NCBI GenBank assembly: GCA_030765065.1
Contig: CM060984.1
Span: 1,250,001-1,314,000, forward strand
DNA length: 64,000 nucleotides
Direction: 5' to 3'
From: Deroplatys truncata
Taxonomy: Eukaryota > Arthropoda > Insecta > Mantodea > Mantidae
Part shown: piece by piece, positions 47,462 through 62,515 of the stretch
Position numbering within the stretch: position 1 is the first letter of the stretch
Layout of the letters: every line of letters starts with the position of its first letter
The notes under the pieces: model-generated
Database searches by the model: none
What the model saw: only the letters and a program-made list of their open reading frames with translations
Told to the model about the DNA's origin: nothing
Program-made: the position numbers and the translations under genes

Positions 47462-48969
47462 TTATGACATATATACATAGTTAACCCTCTTACATTCCAA
47501 TACTTTGTTCTGCAGTTCAGCTTTAACTATCCTGGATTTGCTTGCTTTTTTTTTTTTTTTTTTTTTTTCTTGTTTTTTTTGTTTAGCGGTCATTGCTATT
47601 CCCTCTCCTGGATCAAATTGTCCATGGCTAAACATTACTCGTATTCTATACTGTATCGTGACATTCCAAAATCTGTTCATGAATAGCCTCTTTAAGGATT
47701 CATATGAAATTTCGCCCCCTGATACAATTTGTAACCAATCTAAAGTTTTCTGATCCAAACATCTTTTGACAACTATCATTTTTAATGCTTCCGGTATCTT
47801 TTTAATTTGAAAATACTCTGACAAGTCTGCAATAAACTGTACTGGATTGGAGTTTTCATTAAATTTTGGAAGTGGCAAATCACTTGATATAATTATAGTT
47901 TTGCATATCCCTTATTCCCATATTTAAATTCTCTGTTACTTGTGCACTATGAGTTCCAGCGTGAGCTATGAATGAAGCCGCCGCGTCACTCACATTATTA
48001 GTCATACCTGAGGAACTACCTCTATCATTATTCTGTGCATCAGATACATTAACATCACATATATTGACCCTTGAATTCAATTCTAACCTATTTACAGTAC
48101 CTTGCAGACTTTCTATTGTCTGTTCCAACTTTTTATTGTTCTCATTTTGAACAGCTTGTGCTTGTTAATTTCAGAAGTTAGTTTTTGATTCAAATCTATA
48201 GACAAAACTTTAACTTCTTCAGACAACTTATTTCTTTGAGCTTCCGATTCCTGCTGAGTTTCAGATATCTCCCCTCTGAAATTAACTTGCACCTGAATTA
48301 AATCTGCATTCATCTCTCTTAGCTCACTTGAAATGCTACTCATTCGACTTCCTAACTCTGTACATTTTACACTAACATGTTCAAACTTAGTATCAACGTC
48401 ACTTTTTGGTTAGATATTTCCCTGCTCATGTCTGACATTTTCTTTGAAATTTTCCCTATCACATTTGCTATCATTTCCTGATTTTCATTCCTCATTCTTA
48501 TCATACTACTATCTAGCTCCATAAATTTCTTTTCAATTTCTTCCGTTTTGTTTTAAACTCTTACCAATATCGTCCCTCAATTCCTTATTATTCTTTTCCA
48601 TATTCTGAGTTAGTTTTTCTAATTTCTCATTACTCTTACCAATATCTTCCCTTAGTTGATCTGATGTTTGCTCTAATTTCTCAATATTCTGCATTAGTTT
48701 TTGTTTTAAACTCCTATCAATATCTTCCCTTAATTGATTTGTACTGGTAATACTCTTATTTAATGTTTCACCAAAATTTCTCAGCATTTCCATCATCATA
48801 CCAGCATCAAAATTAACATTTCCTGCTATTCTATTCTCACTTTCTTCACTAATATTTCCTCCCTCAAATCCTACATTTTTGAGATATTTTCCGTAACCTG
48901 CATTGAATTACGGCCAACTGTTACATTATATCCTTCCATAATTATTTCTTCAGTATTATTAGTAGACAT
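47462..48969 (-). pseudogene. gag: Broken gag of the minus-strand LTR element
   Basis: Probable start ATG at 48969 (MSTNNTEEIIMEGYNVTVG). Then come several coiled-coil-rich pieces in different frames (48799-48533: LREDIGKSNEKLEKLTQNME; 48343-48113; 48128-47880). Last is a capsid-like segment (47878-47462) with LPKFNENSNPVQFIADLSEY and LKRLFMNRFWNVTIQYRIR, resembling insect gypsy-type Gag. A poly-lysine run from a long T tract (about 47549-47580) follows. Frame changes between pieces make it non-functional as it stands. No zinc knuckle and no downstream pol were found. Gag would package RNA; here the copy is at best mobilised in trans. Confidence 0.7.
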
Positions 48970-49375
48970 TATTTTCTTAATCCTTCCACTTCTCAACAAC
49001 ATTTAATTTCTCACAATTTGTTTTCTTTTTTTTAGGATACAGATAAAATTTACAATTTTCTAACCTTTATGATGCTATCTGATGATGTTGCTTTGATGTC
49101 CAGCTTCCTGCCCCTCTCCCCTAGATGTATATGTCGCCTGTGCATCGTACTACGATGGATCTGCGTCGTCTCGCTGTCTTGGTGTCCTGTAGTCGAATTC
49201 CCCTGTTGCCTTCTATTCTCATAGTTACTGATGTCCACTCATCCGCGTCGTTGGTCATTCTGGTGGTTGTTTCTGGGATCTGCGTCTTGTAGTTAATTTC
49301 ACTGCTCCATTCACTCCACATCTTGGTTATTTCGTCCCTTCCTGGTTTTTTCGCCCCACGCCCTGGGAGCCAATT

Positions 49376-50210
49376 TGTCGCGGTATCGTTCGTGTTATCT
49401 TATTTGCTGGCGCCTGTTATTGTTTTACTATTTTGAATTTTGGGTTCTTTGTCCTCCGGCTAGCTATTATTACTCAGTCGAGCAAATCTCTTGAACAGGA
49501 TGTGTAAATGGAAAGGAGTTGTTACTAAAAGATAACACTGATAAAAGAATTTGTTTTTACACTTTTATTGCTGTTACACTTTATTAATTTCACATGATTA
49601 CTCTTGATATATGCCTGACTGAAACTGCTATATTTTCAAATGTAACTACAATCACTTATTTGCCACGCATTATTAATTTGCATATTTCACATTTTGTAAC
49701 TAACTTTACAACGCGAGAGATTCTGTAGAATTGCGTAATGTGTACTTCGTGAATGCTTCTGTTGAACTGCGCAACGTGTAACTCGTGAATGATTCTGTAG
49801 AACTGCGTGTTACTTGCATTTGGCTTCAGAATTTATACTCCCTCACCCCGATATGCCTAAACATTATAATCGGGCTGCTATTGGTTAATAAAGCATGCCA
49901 ACATTAGCGTCTATTTTTATATCCAATCAAAATTACGAACACATATGCTCTAGGGAAAATATTCCCTCCATTTCTAAAGAAAGGCACGCTACTCTGACGT
50001 CATTTGTTTGTCTCTTCTAACTGATAAACAACTCATCCCCTCGTTTCATTGTTACCCGCTCCTATTGTCAGTTTCAGTGAGGCCGTGTAAACTTATTTCC
50101 TAACAATGCTTATAATTAACAAACATCTCAAATCATTGTCATACAATAATGCTAATTTACATTACAATCACTCTGGCATTCACAGTGTTGTGATATAAAA
50201 TACTGGCTCA
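49376..50210 (-). repeat. 5' LTR of the minus-strand element
   Basis: 835 bp. On the coding strand it starts TGAGCCAGTATTTTATATC and is followed after three bases by the primer-binding-site-like TGGCTCCCAGGG. Confidence 0.92.
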
Positions 50211-50214
50211 TATA

Positions 50215-50898
50215 AGAAATACTCCATGCAAAACATTATTAACTATAAATAAACTAAACTCTGGATGTATGTTTCTTTTGATTGTATCTACAAAAGTTGG
50301 TATTTTTTTCAACTATGTCAAATTGTTTTGGAGAAAAAATTATTGAATGCATAGATGACCTTTTTTTACTCCAAATTATTAATAATTTTCAAAATAAACA
50401 TTCCATAACAATTAAACTGCTCTATCTAGATCATTTAAAATACCAAGTTTTATGAAGCAACTATTTAAGAACATGTGTGCAAAATTTCAAAGAAATCTAT
50501 TAAAAACTGCATTACAAGGAGCATTTTGAACATTAAAAAATGTAGAAAAACAGAAAGCGAAGAAAAATGACTTTAAAGCTATAAACGTATATTTACTGCT
50601 TTAGAATTCCACTGAACCATATGAAGGTCCTTGAGATAACTGTTTAGATTCGTCTTGCTCTTAACTATTTATTATTTTAATGCACTTAGTGTACTCTGCA
50701 TTAATCTTCGCCTATCCCTATAATTCTTTTGCTGACTAGACTTACTCTATTAGCTGTGACCCTTTCCTTTGCATACAGAGTAGCCTCACACCCTGATAGC
50801 TGAAGTCACAGCAATTTGTAATTTCTTTCTAGAAACAAAAGCTTCTTTGGGACATTTACTCCATATTAAACTATGCACACTCAAATTTGCATTTTGAG
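50215..50898. other. AT-rich spacer, no gene seen
   Basis: Nothing recognised. It may be the 3' non-coding part of the Mutator-like element that follows on the minus strand. Confidence 0.35.
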
Positions 50899-52254
50899 TT
50901 ATTTTGCTTTTGTACACTTCTGTAATAAGTTAGTACTGGCTAATACCTGATATACTGGCAATTCACTACACTGGATGAAAGAAATCTTATCCTTTCCTTT
51001 CATGTTTAGGGGTTCCTCACTTTTAGCAACAGCACAATTATAAAAGCTCCAAAATGATTCACCTCCAAGACATTTAAAGTGCTGTGGCTTTTCATCAGTT
51101 GACATGCAGTGATAGAGAGTTGCAAATATTGCAGGTTTCATCTGATCTACATTTGGAACATTGTTTTAATTGCACTTCTGTAATAATTTTGAAGCTTTAC
51201 AATGGTTTCAACTTTCAAATTGCCTGATTTCTTGCCCTGAGAACTTTACCTTTCAATTTTGATTCTTCCACTGCATGTCTAAGGCCCGTTCCCAAACACT
51301 TAGCAATGTGGTTCAAACATTCATCTTCAGTAATCTGAATATTTGGACCATACATTATAAGGGTTGAAGAGCAGGTGGGTCTTTGAGTTGCCATCAGAAA
51401 CAATGGTAGTGTAATACATATTACACAATTCAATGGATCTTTGGTAGCAGCTGCTTCCGTAATTTGACTAACATATATCATTTTCCTTGCGATTCTTAAC
51501 CCATGCTTTACATTCACTGCTGCTTTCACCTAACTCTTTATCTTTGGCTACACATGTGCCACAATACTTGGATTTAATTTCAAAATCTATGAGCAAACCT
51601 GTGAGAACACCTATTACAATCCCTATCCCATAAATTGATGAACCACCGTATATCAACAATGTCATGCTCAGACATATCTGCATTTACATATAAGTGCCTT
51701 GTGGGCCATACTTAGCACTTCACTCTGCAGCAATTGTAAGTAGAGGAACTCATGCGTTCCATACCCATGGCCATACAAAATTTCTGCATTACTTTTTCCA
51801 ATGCCCAGAAATGCATCAACCATTTTGCTATTTACATCAAAAGGTGGCCTAGATGAATTATTGCTAACTCTAGGAGTCGTGTATGTATCCACATAACTTT
51901 TATGACAAGAGCATTGTACAATTACTTTACTGACAAAACCTTTTGTATCACTAAGTTTTGCTTCCAAACCTTGAAATCCACAATCTGTGCATGTTAAATG
52001 TTAAATATTTGACTCCAAACTTCATTGTGCACAAGACATAATCTGAAACTTGGTAGTTCCACATTCATTTCATTTTCACCATCCATGGAGAAATTTTGAA
52101 ATTTTTTACTACTTGAACTTGCTTCTTCAAAATCTACTGTAAGCCTAACTTTGCTTGTTCCCCCCTTGGATTTTCCAGCTTGCCATCTAGACATTATATT
52201 TTTTCTTGCTGCAAGAGATTTCTTTGTCTGCCTTCTCTCACTAGGCCTACTCAT
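50899..52254 (-). pseudogene. Mutator-like transposase-domain pseudogene
   Basis: Minus-strand frames follow the order of the insect Mutator-like transposase domain family. The N-terminus is MSRPSERRQTKKSLAARKN (52254). A Cys-rich segment with FVSKVIVQCSCHKSY, then FDVNSKMVDAFLGIGKSNAE, lies at 51967-51668. A core piece GGSSIYGIGIVIGVLTGLLI with KYCGTC follows at 51683-51468. ITEDECLNHIAKCLGTGLRH lies at about 51340-51270, and a C-terminal piece with YHCMSTDEKPQH at 51141-50899. Frameshifts separate the pieces and a stop follows residue 86, so it is inactive. Family assignment is by recalled motif order, not by alignment. Terminal inverted repeats were not located. Confidence 0.7.
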
Positions 52255-53655
52255 TTTGTAATAATGTTATGCCAATTAATAACAAGAAATTTATGGAAAG
52301 TTAGTCCACCTAGCACACAATTTTTACAATCTTATAGTAGATTCTTACAATAAGAAGAGAATTAGGCGCTTGTATGTTTACAAACAGCTAAACAAAGAAC
52401 CAGATGTTCTCTTACACCAAGAAGACACTTATTTAGTATGCCCTGCTATATTATACCTATTCTTATTCTAAATTGTACTTATCTATTTGTAGGTCACTAT
52501 AAAGAAGACTTCTCTCCCGTACAAGGTGTATATCTTGTCTTAAGATTTACAAAAACACAAGCTCATGGTCACTCAATCAGGACAAACGAACCAACTAAAG
52601 CCATGATTTCCCGGGATGAATGTTTGCAGAAGATGTCTCTGCTAGCACATTTGCCAGCAATGAATGCGGCTGCCTGATTTAAACTTCAAAATTGTACGCG
52701 ATTCTGCTGCTAATGGGTAATAAATGCATTTCAGGAACCACCAGCACATGGGCATTTAAATCATTAAGTAGCAGCCTTTTAAATAGCGATGCAGTGTAAA
52801 CTACAATAGATTCTGAAAGTAAAAAGTACAAGCAGAATTTAAAGGCAAAAAAAAAAAAATCCGATTTTTCATCATTTTTGCCCATATTTCACCGATGCCT
52901 CCACTTAGATCATAGATGGCAGTTACAGGGCATGTGATCTGTGAACCTTTACAACCATAAAAGACATGGCAACATGCAAAGATCTATGACATCTTTTCTA
53001 TTCTCGCATGCCATTGGTCATTTGACGACGAACGCACACAAGTTTCACACACATTTCCATTTTGTTTGTTGCTGCTGCTGGAGGAATAGCACATATGGAA
53101 TTTCTAACAGCTGTTTTTTTTTTTGGTATAGTTTGTGTTTTTGCATTTTTTAAAGAAAGCATTACAGTGGAAAGAGATTGCTCACGTACAAAAGGTACTT
53201 AATAGTAGAAGCTTTTAATTTGTTTTGGTTAGAAGCTATGTAGAAGGCAGTGATTTCGGTAATTTATGATAAATGTTGTGGCCAAAACTACTGCAATGCA
53301 ACTTGTTGCTTTCACTTCTCAAACAGAAGCTGTGTGAATGATTAACTTTCATCTAAAACTCATGCAACATTTACAATTTATAGCAGGTTTGCTGGAACAT
53401 GTGAAACTAAAAGAAGTTGCATTTGCTTGTGGTTAGGTTTTAATACAAAGACAGAAATAGCATTGCTTATGATTAAAAGCAAGCACTTACTACAATGTTA
53501 ATGTGAAATGAATGATTCTTTATTATATTTTATATTAAGGCGTTATGCTTTAGAAAATTGCTTCTTGTAGCTGGAAAGGTTAGTTCATAACCAAGGGAAA
53601 AAATATAGCACTTTCACTGCTCTTTGTAAAACTGGATAATTTTTATATAAAATAA
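52255..53655. other. AT-rich sequence, no gene recognised
   Basis: Only short unrecognised frames, for example 52438-52677. It may include the 5' terminal part of the Mutator-like element. Confidence 0.35.
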
Positions 53656-54689
<1,034 letters not shown>

Positions 54690-55010
54690 CTCATTTAACA
54701 TGCAAGATAGAAGCTTCATGAAATTGAGTCTGACAACCAACTCCCTTTACCTAGATTTAAAAATCATAAAGAACAGTAAGTTGGCTTTTGGAACACACAG
54801 GAAGAACACTTATACAGACAACTATATTAAAAACAATAATTATAACTCCAAGGTTTGATCCACACATTAGGAATAATCCTCTCACAAAGAAGACAGCTTA
54901 TAATTCTAGGAAATAAATCTTAAGAACAGCTAGGAAAAATGCCTTTAAAATAGAACTGATGCATAGATTAAACATAAAGTTCAGGCAAAGAGAATACACA
55001 AATCTAAAAT
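54690..55010 (+). pseudogene. Possible reverse-transcriptase relic (Penelope-like)
   Basis: One frame reads SLYLDLKIIKNSKLAFGTHR, then KNTYTDNYIKN, up to a stop at about 54857. It resembles the FLDL...F.IYRKPT.TD..I block seen near the RT end of Penelope-like elements. Downstream fragments in other frames are less clear. The match rests on one motif, so this is tentative. Confidence 0.3.
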
Positions 55011-55120
55011 CTCAAAAACAAATTGTGTGTTCAAAAAGGTAATGTTCCACCCATGAGCACATAAAAAATTTCAGATCTTCAAAGATGGCAACATAACACT
55101 CATTCCCGAAAATAAATTTG

Positions 55121-56052
55121 ATATAAAATTTATAATAAAAACTAACCAAAAAGAAAAAATACTCTCCACAAAAGAATTTGAGATTTACAGTATAAAAGAC
55201 TGTAAACTTAATTTTAATACGCCAAATGAAAGGAGACTCACGGATCATTTTAGGAACATCAAATCCAGAAAAGGGGAAAAATCAGTGCAGTAGTGGTACA
55301 ATTTCTCTCACAAAATGTCATGAAATTGTCAACACAGTGACACTAATTAAACAAGCACAAATTACACTGAACTGAATATTTTAGAAAAATCAACCAGCTT
55401 AATGAACTTAGAGATCCTAATGTCGTAAATATCATCACAAAACTTGTACAACTACTAACAGCGGTACAAGTAGCGAGTCATAATCTTCAGCAACAGTCAG
55501 CTGACAATGAGGAAGACATTCCTCAAAGCTAGTTATCAGGTAACACCTAATTTACTGAAATTTTTATATGTGCTACCACATCTAAACCTTTAAACAAAGA
55601 AGAGCCTTAGTTACAACATGTGGACAAGGAGCAGGGGGGGGGGGAACAAAAAATTTTGGGAAACAAACTTGAATATGCAATATTTGGGAAACAGTAAACA
55701 ACATAAAAAACCTCAGAAATTGTGTATGAGATGCGCAACACATTTTACGTTTATATTTATGTCTGATCTTCAGGTTTCTTATATATAATTATAAAACATT
55801 CAATCAAATAAACGTTCATTATAATCTGATCAGTAAACTCCAACATCTACATAATATCACTTATGTTTTAAGTATGAATAGCCCATTACAAAGGTCGAAT
55901 CAGACTGCCATTGCAACAACACAGTAACACTTCTGAGAAAATGCAAGCTTTTAAATAGTCACAGCAAGTGAAATCTTAAATCTTGTACATTCTCCATCCC
56001 ACATTATTTAACAACCTACAAGCCAAATCTCACAGAAACACTTTTCATACAC
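55121..56052. other. AT-rich sequence, no gene recognised
   Basis: A short poly-G run occurs near 55634. Otherwise nothing is supported. Confidence 0.35.
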
Positions 56053-57301
56053 AAAAAAACAGATAAATATGAATATTCTGTACTCCCAGACTACCAAGTA
56101 AATATATTCAACAAAACCGAACTGAATATAAATATTCTGTACATCCAGACTACCAAGTTAACATATACAACAAAACAGAGAGGTGAATATAAAGATTCTG
56201 TACTCTCTAGACTACCAAGTAAATATATACAAGAAAACAGAGGTGAATATAAAGATTCTGTACATCCAGACTACCAAGTTAACATATACAACAAAACAGA
56301 GCTGAATATAAAGATTCTGTACATCCAGACTACCAAGTTAACATATACAACAAAACAGAGAGGTGAATATAAAGATTCTGTACTCTCTAGACTACCAAGT
56401 AAATATATACAAGAAAACAGAGGTGAATATAAAGATTCTGTACATCCAGACTACCAAGTTAACATATACAACAAAACAGAGGTGAATATCAAGATTCTGT
56501 ACACCCAGACTATCAAGTAATCATATACAACAAAACAGAGGTGAATTTGAAGATTTTGTACACCCAGACTACCAAGTTAACATATTCAACAAAACAGAGG
56601 TGAATATGAAGATTCTGTACTCCCAGACTACCAAGTTAACATATTCAACAAAACAGAGGTGAATATGAAGATTTTGTACACCCAGACTACCAAGTTAACA
56701 TATTCAACAAAACAGAGGTGAATATGAAGATTTTGTACACCCAGACTACCAAGTTAACATATTCAACAAAACAGAGGTGAATATGAAGATTCAGTACACC
56801 CAACTACCAAGTTAAAATATACAACAAAACAGATGTGAAGATGAAGATTCTGTACTCCCAGAGTACCAACTTGACACATACAACAAAACAGAGGTGAATA
56901 TGAAGATTCTGTACTCCCAGAATACCAAGTTAACATATTCAACAAAACAGAGGTGAATATGAAGATTCTATACACCCAGAATACCAAGTTAACATATTCA
57001 ACAAAACAGAGGTGAATATGAAGATTCTATACACCCAACCACCAAATAAACATATACAACAAAACAGAGGTGAATATGAAGATTCTATACACCCAACTAC
57101 CAAATAAACATATACAACAAAACAGAGGTGAATATGAAGATTCCATACACCCAACCACCAAATAAACATATACAACAAAACAGAGGTGACTATGAAGATT
57201 CTATACACCCAACCACCAAATAAACATATACAACAAAACAGAGGTGAATATGAAGATTCTATACACCCAACCACCAAATAAACATATACAACAAAACAGA
57301 G

Positions 57302-57890
57302 GTGAATATGAAGATTCTATACACCCAACCACCAAATAAACATATACAACAAAACAGAGGTGAATATGAAGATTCTATACACCCAGAATACCAAGTTAAC
57401 ATATTCAACAAAACAGAGGTGAATATGAAGATTCTATACACCCAACCACCAAATAAACATATACAACAAAACAGAGGTGAATATGAAGATTCTATACACC
57501 CAACCATCAAATAAACATATACAACAAAACAGAGGTGAATATGAAGATTCTGTACACCCAGAATACCAAGTTAACATATTAAACAAAACAGAGGTGAATA
57601 TGAAGATTCTATACACCCAACCACCAAATAAACATATACAACAAAACAGAGGTGAATATGAAGATTCTGTACACCCAACCACAAAATAAACATATACAAC
57701 AAAACAGAGGTGAATATGAAGATTCTGTACACCCAGAATACCAAGTTAACATATTCAACAAAACAGAGGTGAATATGAAGATTCTATACACCCAACCACC
57801 AAATAAACATATACAACAAAACAGAGGTGAATATGAAGATTCTATACACCCAACCTTCAAATAAACTTATACAACAAAACAGAGGTGAAT
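57302..57890 (+). repeat. 175-bp higher-order repeat within the array
   Basis: Unit types A (58 bp, CCAACCACCAAATAAAC) and B (59 bp, CCAGAATACCAAGTTAAC) alternate as B-A-A. Identical features recur at exactly 175-bp spacing (57302, 57477, 57652), giving about three higher-order copies. The pattern then becomes irregular, and other B-A alternations follow to about 58150. Confidence 0.85.
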
Positions 57891-60800
57891 ATGAAGATTC
57901 TATACACCCAACTACCAAATAAACATATACAACAAAACAGAGGTGAATATGAAGATTCTATACACCCAGAATACCAAGTTAACATATTCAACAAAACAGA
58001 GGTGAATATGAAGATTCTATACACCGAACCACCAAATAAACATATACAACAAAACAGAGGTGAATATGAAGATTCTATACACCCAGAATACCAAGTTAAC
58101 ATATTCAACAAAACAGAGGTGAATATGAAGATTCTATACACCCAACCACCAAATAAACATATACAACAAAACAGAGGTGAATATGAAGATTCTATACACC
58201 CAACCACCAAATAAACATATACAACAAAACAGAGGTGAATATGAAGATTCTATACACCCAACCACCAAATAAACATATACAACAAAACAGAAGTGAATAT
58301 GAAGATTCTATACACACAACCACCAAATAGACATATACAACAAAACAGAGGTGAATATGAAGATTCTATACACCCAACTACCAAATAAACATATACAATG
58401 AAACAGAGGTGTATTTGAAGATTCTATACACCCAACCACCAAATAAACATATACAACAAAACAGAGGTGAATATGAAGATTCTATACACCCAACCACCAA
58501 ATAAACATATACAACAAAACAGAGGTGAATATGAAGATTCTATACACCTAACCACCAAATAAACATATACAACAAAACAGAGGTGAATATGAAGATTCTA
58601 TACACCCAACCACCAAATAAACATATACAACAAAACAGAGGTGAATATGAAGATTCTATACACCCAACCACCTAATAAACATAAACAAAACAGAGGTGAA
58701 TATGAAGATTCTATACACCCAACCACCAAATAAACATATACAACAAAACAGAGGTGAATATGAAGATTCTGTACACCCAGAGTACCAAGTTAACATATTC
58801 AACAAAACAGAGGTGAATATGAAGATTCTATACACCCAACCACCAAATAAACATATACAACAAAACAGAGGTGAATATCAAGATTCTATACACCCAACCA
58901 CCAAATAAACATATACAACAAAACAGAGGTGAATATGAAGATTCTATACACCCAACTACCAAATAAACATATACAATGAAACAGAGGTGTATTTGAAGAT
59001 TCTATACACCCAACCACCAAATAAACATATACAACAAAACAGAGGTGAATATGAAGATTCTATACACCCAACCACCAAATAAACATACAACAAAAAAGAG
59101 GTGAATATGAAGATTCTATACACCCAACCCCAAATAAACATATACAACAAAACAGAGGTGAATATGAAGATTCTATACACCCAACCACCAAATAAACATA
59201 TACAACAAAACACAGGTGTATTTGAAGATTCTATACTCCCAACTACTAAGTTAACATATTCAACAAAACAGACGTGAATATGAAGATTCTATACACCGAA
59301 CCACCAAATAAACATATACAAAAAAACAGAGGTGAATATGAAGATTCTGTACTCCCAGACTACTAAGTTAACATATTCAACAAAACAGACGTGAATATGA
59401 AGATTCTATACACCGAATCACCAAATAAACATATACAAAAAAACAGAGGTGAATATGAAGATTCTGTATTCCCAGACTACTAAGTTAACATACTCAACAA
59501 AACAGACGTGAATATGAAGATTCTATACACCGAACCACCAAATAAACATATAAAAAAAACAGAGGTGAATATGAAGATTCTGTACTCCCAGACTACTAAG
59601 TTAACATATTCAACAAAACAGACGTGAATATGAAGATTCTATACACCGAACCACCAAATAAACATATACAAAAAAACAGAGGTGAATATGAAGATTCTGT
59701 ATTCCCAGACTACCAAGTAAACATATACAACAAAACAAGAGGTGAATATGAAGATTCTGTACACCGAACTACCAAATAAACATATACAAAAAAACAAAGG
59801 TGAATATGAATATTCTATACACCGAACGACCAAAAAAACATATACACAAAAACAGAGGTGAATATGAAGATTCTGTACTCCCAGACTACCAAATAAACAT
59901 ATACAACAAAACAGAGGTGTATATGAAGATTCTGTACCCCCAGACTACCAAATAAACATATACAACAAAACAGAGGTGTATTTGACGATTCTGTACTCCC
60001 AGACTACTAAGTTAACATATTTAACAAAACGGAGGTGAATATGAAGATTCTGTATTCCCAGACTACCAAATAAACATATAGAACACAACAAGAGGTGTAT
60101 ATGAAGATTCTGTACCCCCAGACTACCAAATAAACATATACAACAAAACAGAGGTGTATTTGACGATTCTGTACTCCCAGACTACTAAGTTAACATATTT
60201 AACAAAACGGAGGTGAATATGAAGATTCTGTATTCCCAGACTACCAAATAAACATATAGAACACAACAAGAGGTGAATATGAAGATTCTGTATTCCCAGA
60301 CTACCAAGTAAACATATACAACAAAACAAGAGGTGAATATGAAGATTCTGTATTCCCAGACTACCAAATAAACATATACAACAAAACAGAGGTGAATATG
60401 AAGATTCTGTACACACAGACTACCAAGTAAACATACACAACAAAACAAGAGGTGAATATGAAGATTCTGTAAACCCAGACTACCAAGTTCACATATACAA
60501 CAAAACAAGAGGTGAATATGAAGATTCTGTACACCCAGACTACCAAGTAAACATATACAACAAAACAGAGGTGAATATGAAGATTCTGTACTCCCAGACT
60601 ACTAAGTTAACATATTTAACAAAACACACGTGAATATGAAGATTCTATACAAAGAACCACCAAATAAACATATACAAGAAAACAGAGGTGAATATGAAGA
60701 TTCTGTATTCCCAGACTACTAAGTTAACATATTCAACAAAACAGACGTGAATATGAAGATTCTATACACCGAACCACCAAATAAACATATAAAAAAAACA

Positions 60801-61569
60801 GAGGTGAATATGAAGATTCTGTATTCCCAGACTACCAAATAAACATATAGAACAAAACATGAGGTGAATATGAAGATTCTGTATTCCCAGACTACCAAAT
60901 AAACATATAGAACAAAACAAGAGGTGAATATGAAGATTCTGTATTCCCAGACTACCAAGTAAACATATACAACAAAACAAGAGGTGAATATGAAGATTCT
61001 GTATTCCCAGACTACCAAGTAAACATATACAACAAAACAAGAGGTGAATATGAAGATTCTGTATTCCCAGACTACCATATAAACATATAGAACAAAACAA
61101 GAGGTGAATATGAACATTCTGTATTCCCAGACTACCAAATAAACATATAGAACAAAACAAGAGCTGAATATAAAGATTCTGTATTCCCAGACTACCAAAT
61201 AAACATATACAACAAAACAAGAGGTGAATATGAAGATTCTGTATTCCCAGACAACCAAATAAACATATACAACAAAACAAGAGGTGAATATAAAGATTCT
61301 GTATTCCCAGACTACCAAGTAAACATATACAACAAAAAAGAGGTGAATATAAAGATTCTGTACACCCAACCACCAAATAAACATATACAGCAAAACAAGA
61401 GGTGAATATGAAGATTCTATACACCGAACCACCAAATAAACATATAGAACAAAACAGAGGTGAATATGAAGATTCTGTATTCCCAGACCACCAAGTAAAA
61501 ATATACAACAAAACAAGAGGTGAATATGAAGATTCTGTACACCCAACCACCAAATAAACATATAGATCA

Positions 61570-62515
61570 AAACAAGAGGTGAATATGAAGATTCTGTATT
61601 CCCAGACTACCAAATTCACATATGCAACAAAACAAGAGATGAAAATGAAGATTCTGTATTCCCAGACTACCAAATTCACATATGCAACAAAACAAGAGGT
61701 GAAAATGAAGATTCTGTATTCCCAGACTACCAAATTCACATATGCAACAAAACAAGAGGTGAAAATGAAGATTCTGTATTCCCAGACTACCAAATTCACA
61801 TATGCAACAAAACAAGAGATGAAAATGAAGATTCTGTATTCCCAGACTACCAAATTCACATATGCAACAAAACAAGAGATGAAAATGAAGATTCTGTATT
61901 CCCAGACTACCAAATTCACATATGCAACAAAACAAGAGGTGAATATGAAGATTCTGTATTCCCAGACTACCAAATTCACATATGCAACAAAACAAGAGGT
62001 GAATATGAAGATTCTGTATTCCCAGACTACCAAATTCACATATGCAACAAAACAAGAGGTGAATATGAAGATTCTGTATTCCCAGACTACCAAATTCACA
62101 TATGCAACAAAACAAGAGGTGAATATGAAGATTCTGTATTCCCAGACTACCAAGTTCACATATAGAACAAAACAAGAGGTGAATATGAAGATTCTGTATT
62201 CCCAGACTACCAAGTAAACATATACAACAAAACAAGAGGTGAATATGAAGATTCTGTATTCCCAGACTACCAAATAAACATAGAGAACAAAACAAGAGGT
62301 GAATATGAACATTCTGTATTCCCAGACTACCAAGTTCACATATACAACAAAACAAGAGATGAATATGAAGATTCTGTATTCCCAGACTACCAAATAAACA
62401 TATAGAACAAAACAAGAGGTGAATATGAAGATTCTGTATTCCCAGACTACCAAGTTCACATATACAACAAAACAAGAGATGAATATAAAGATTCTGTATT
62501 CCCAGACCACCAAGT
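61570..62515 (+). repeat. 60-bp subfamily block of the array
   Basis: Consecutive units are exactly 60 bp and nearly identical (CAAATTCACATATGCAACAA type, then CAAGTTCACATATACAACAA type). This sub-block expanded recently from one unit type. Confidence 0.9.

Larger units (their letters stand above)
45965..50210 (-). mobile_element. Minus-strand LTR retrotransposon lacking pol
   Basis: Two direct repeats of 836 and 835 bp (45965-46800, 49376-50210) starting TGTCGC and ending GGCTCA on the plus strand, so TGAGCC...GCGACA on the coding strand. The 4-bp flanks are identical (TATA at 45961-45964 and 50211-50214). On the minus strand, right after the upstream LTR, is TGGCTCCCAGGGCGTGGGGC (49372-49353), a primer-binding-site-like sequence, and GTGGGGCATA precedes the downstream LTR as polypurine tract. 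The 2575-bp interior holds only a broken gag. The LTRs differ at a modest number of sites. Confidence 0.92.

Noticed and set aside
60762-62513. 583-codon minus-strand frame with a repeating 20-residue motif
   Set aside because: It lies wholly within the tandem array. The period is 60 bp in part of it, other frames are also open there, and there is no start context or domain.
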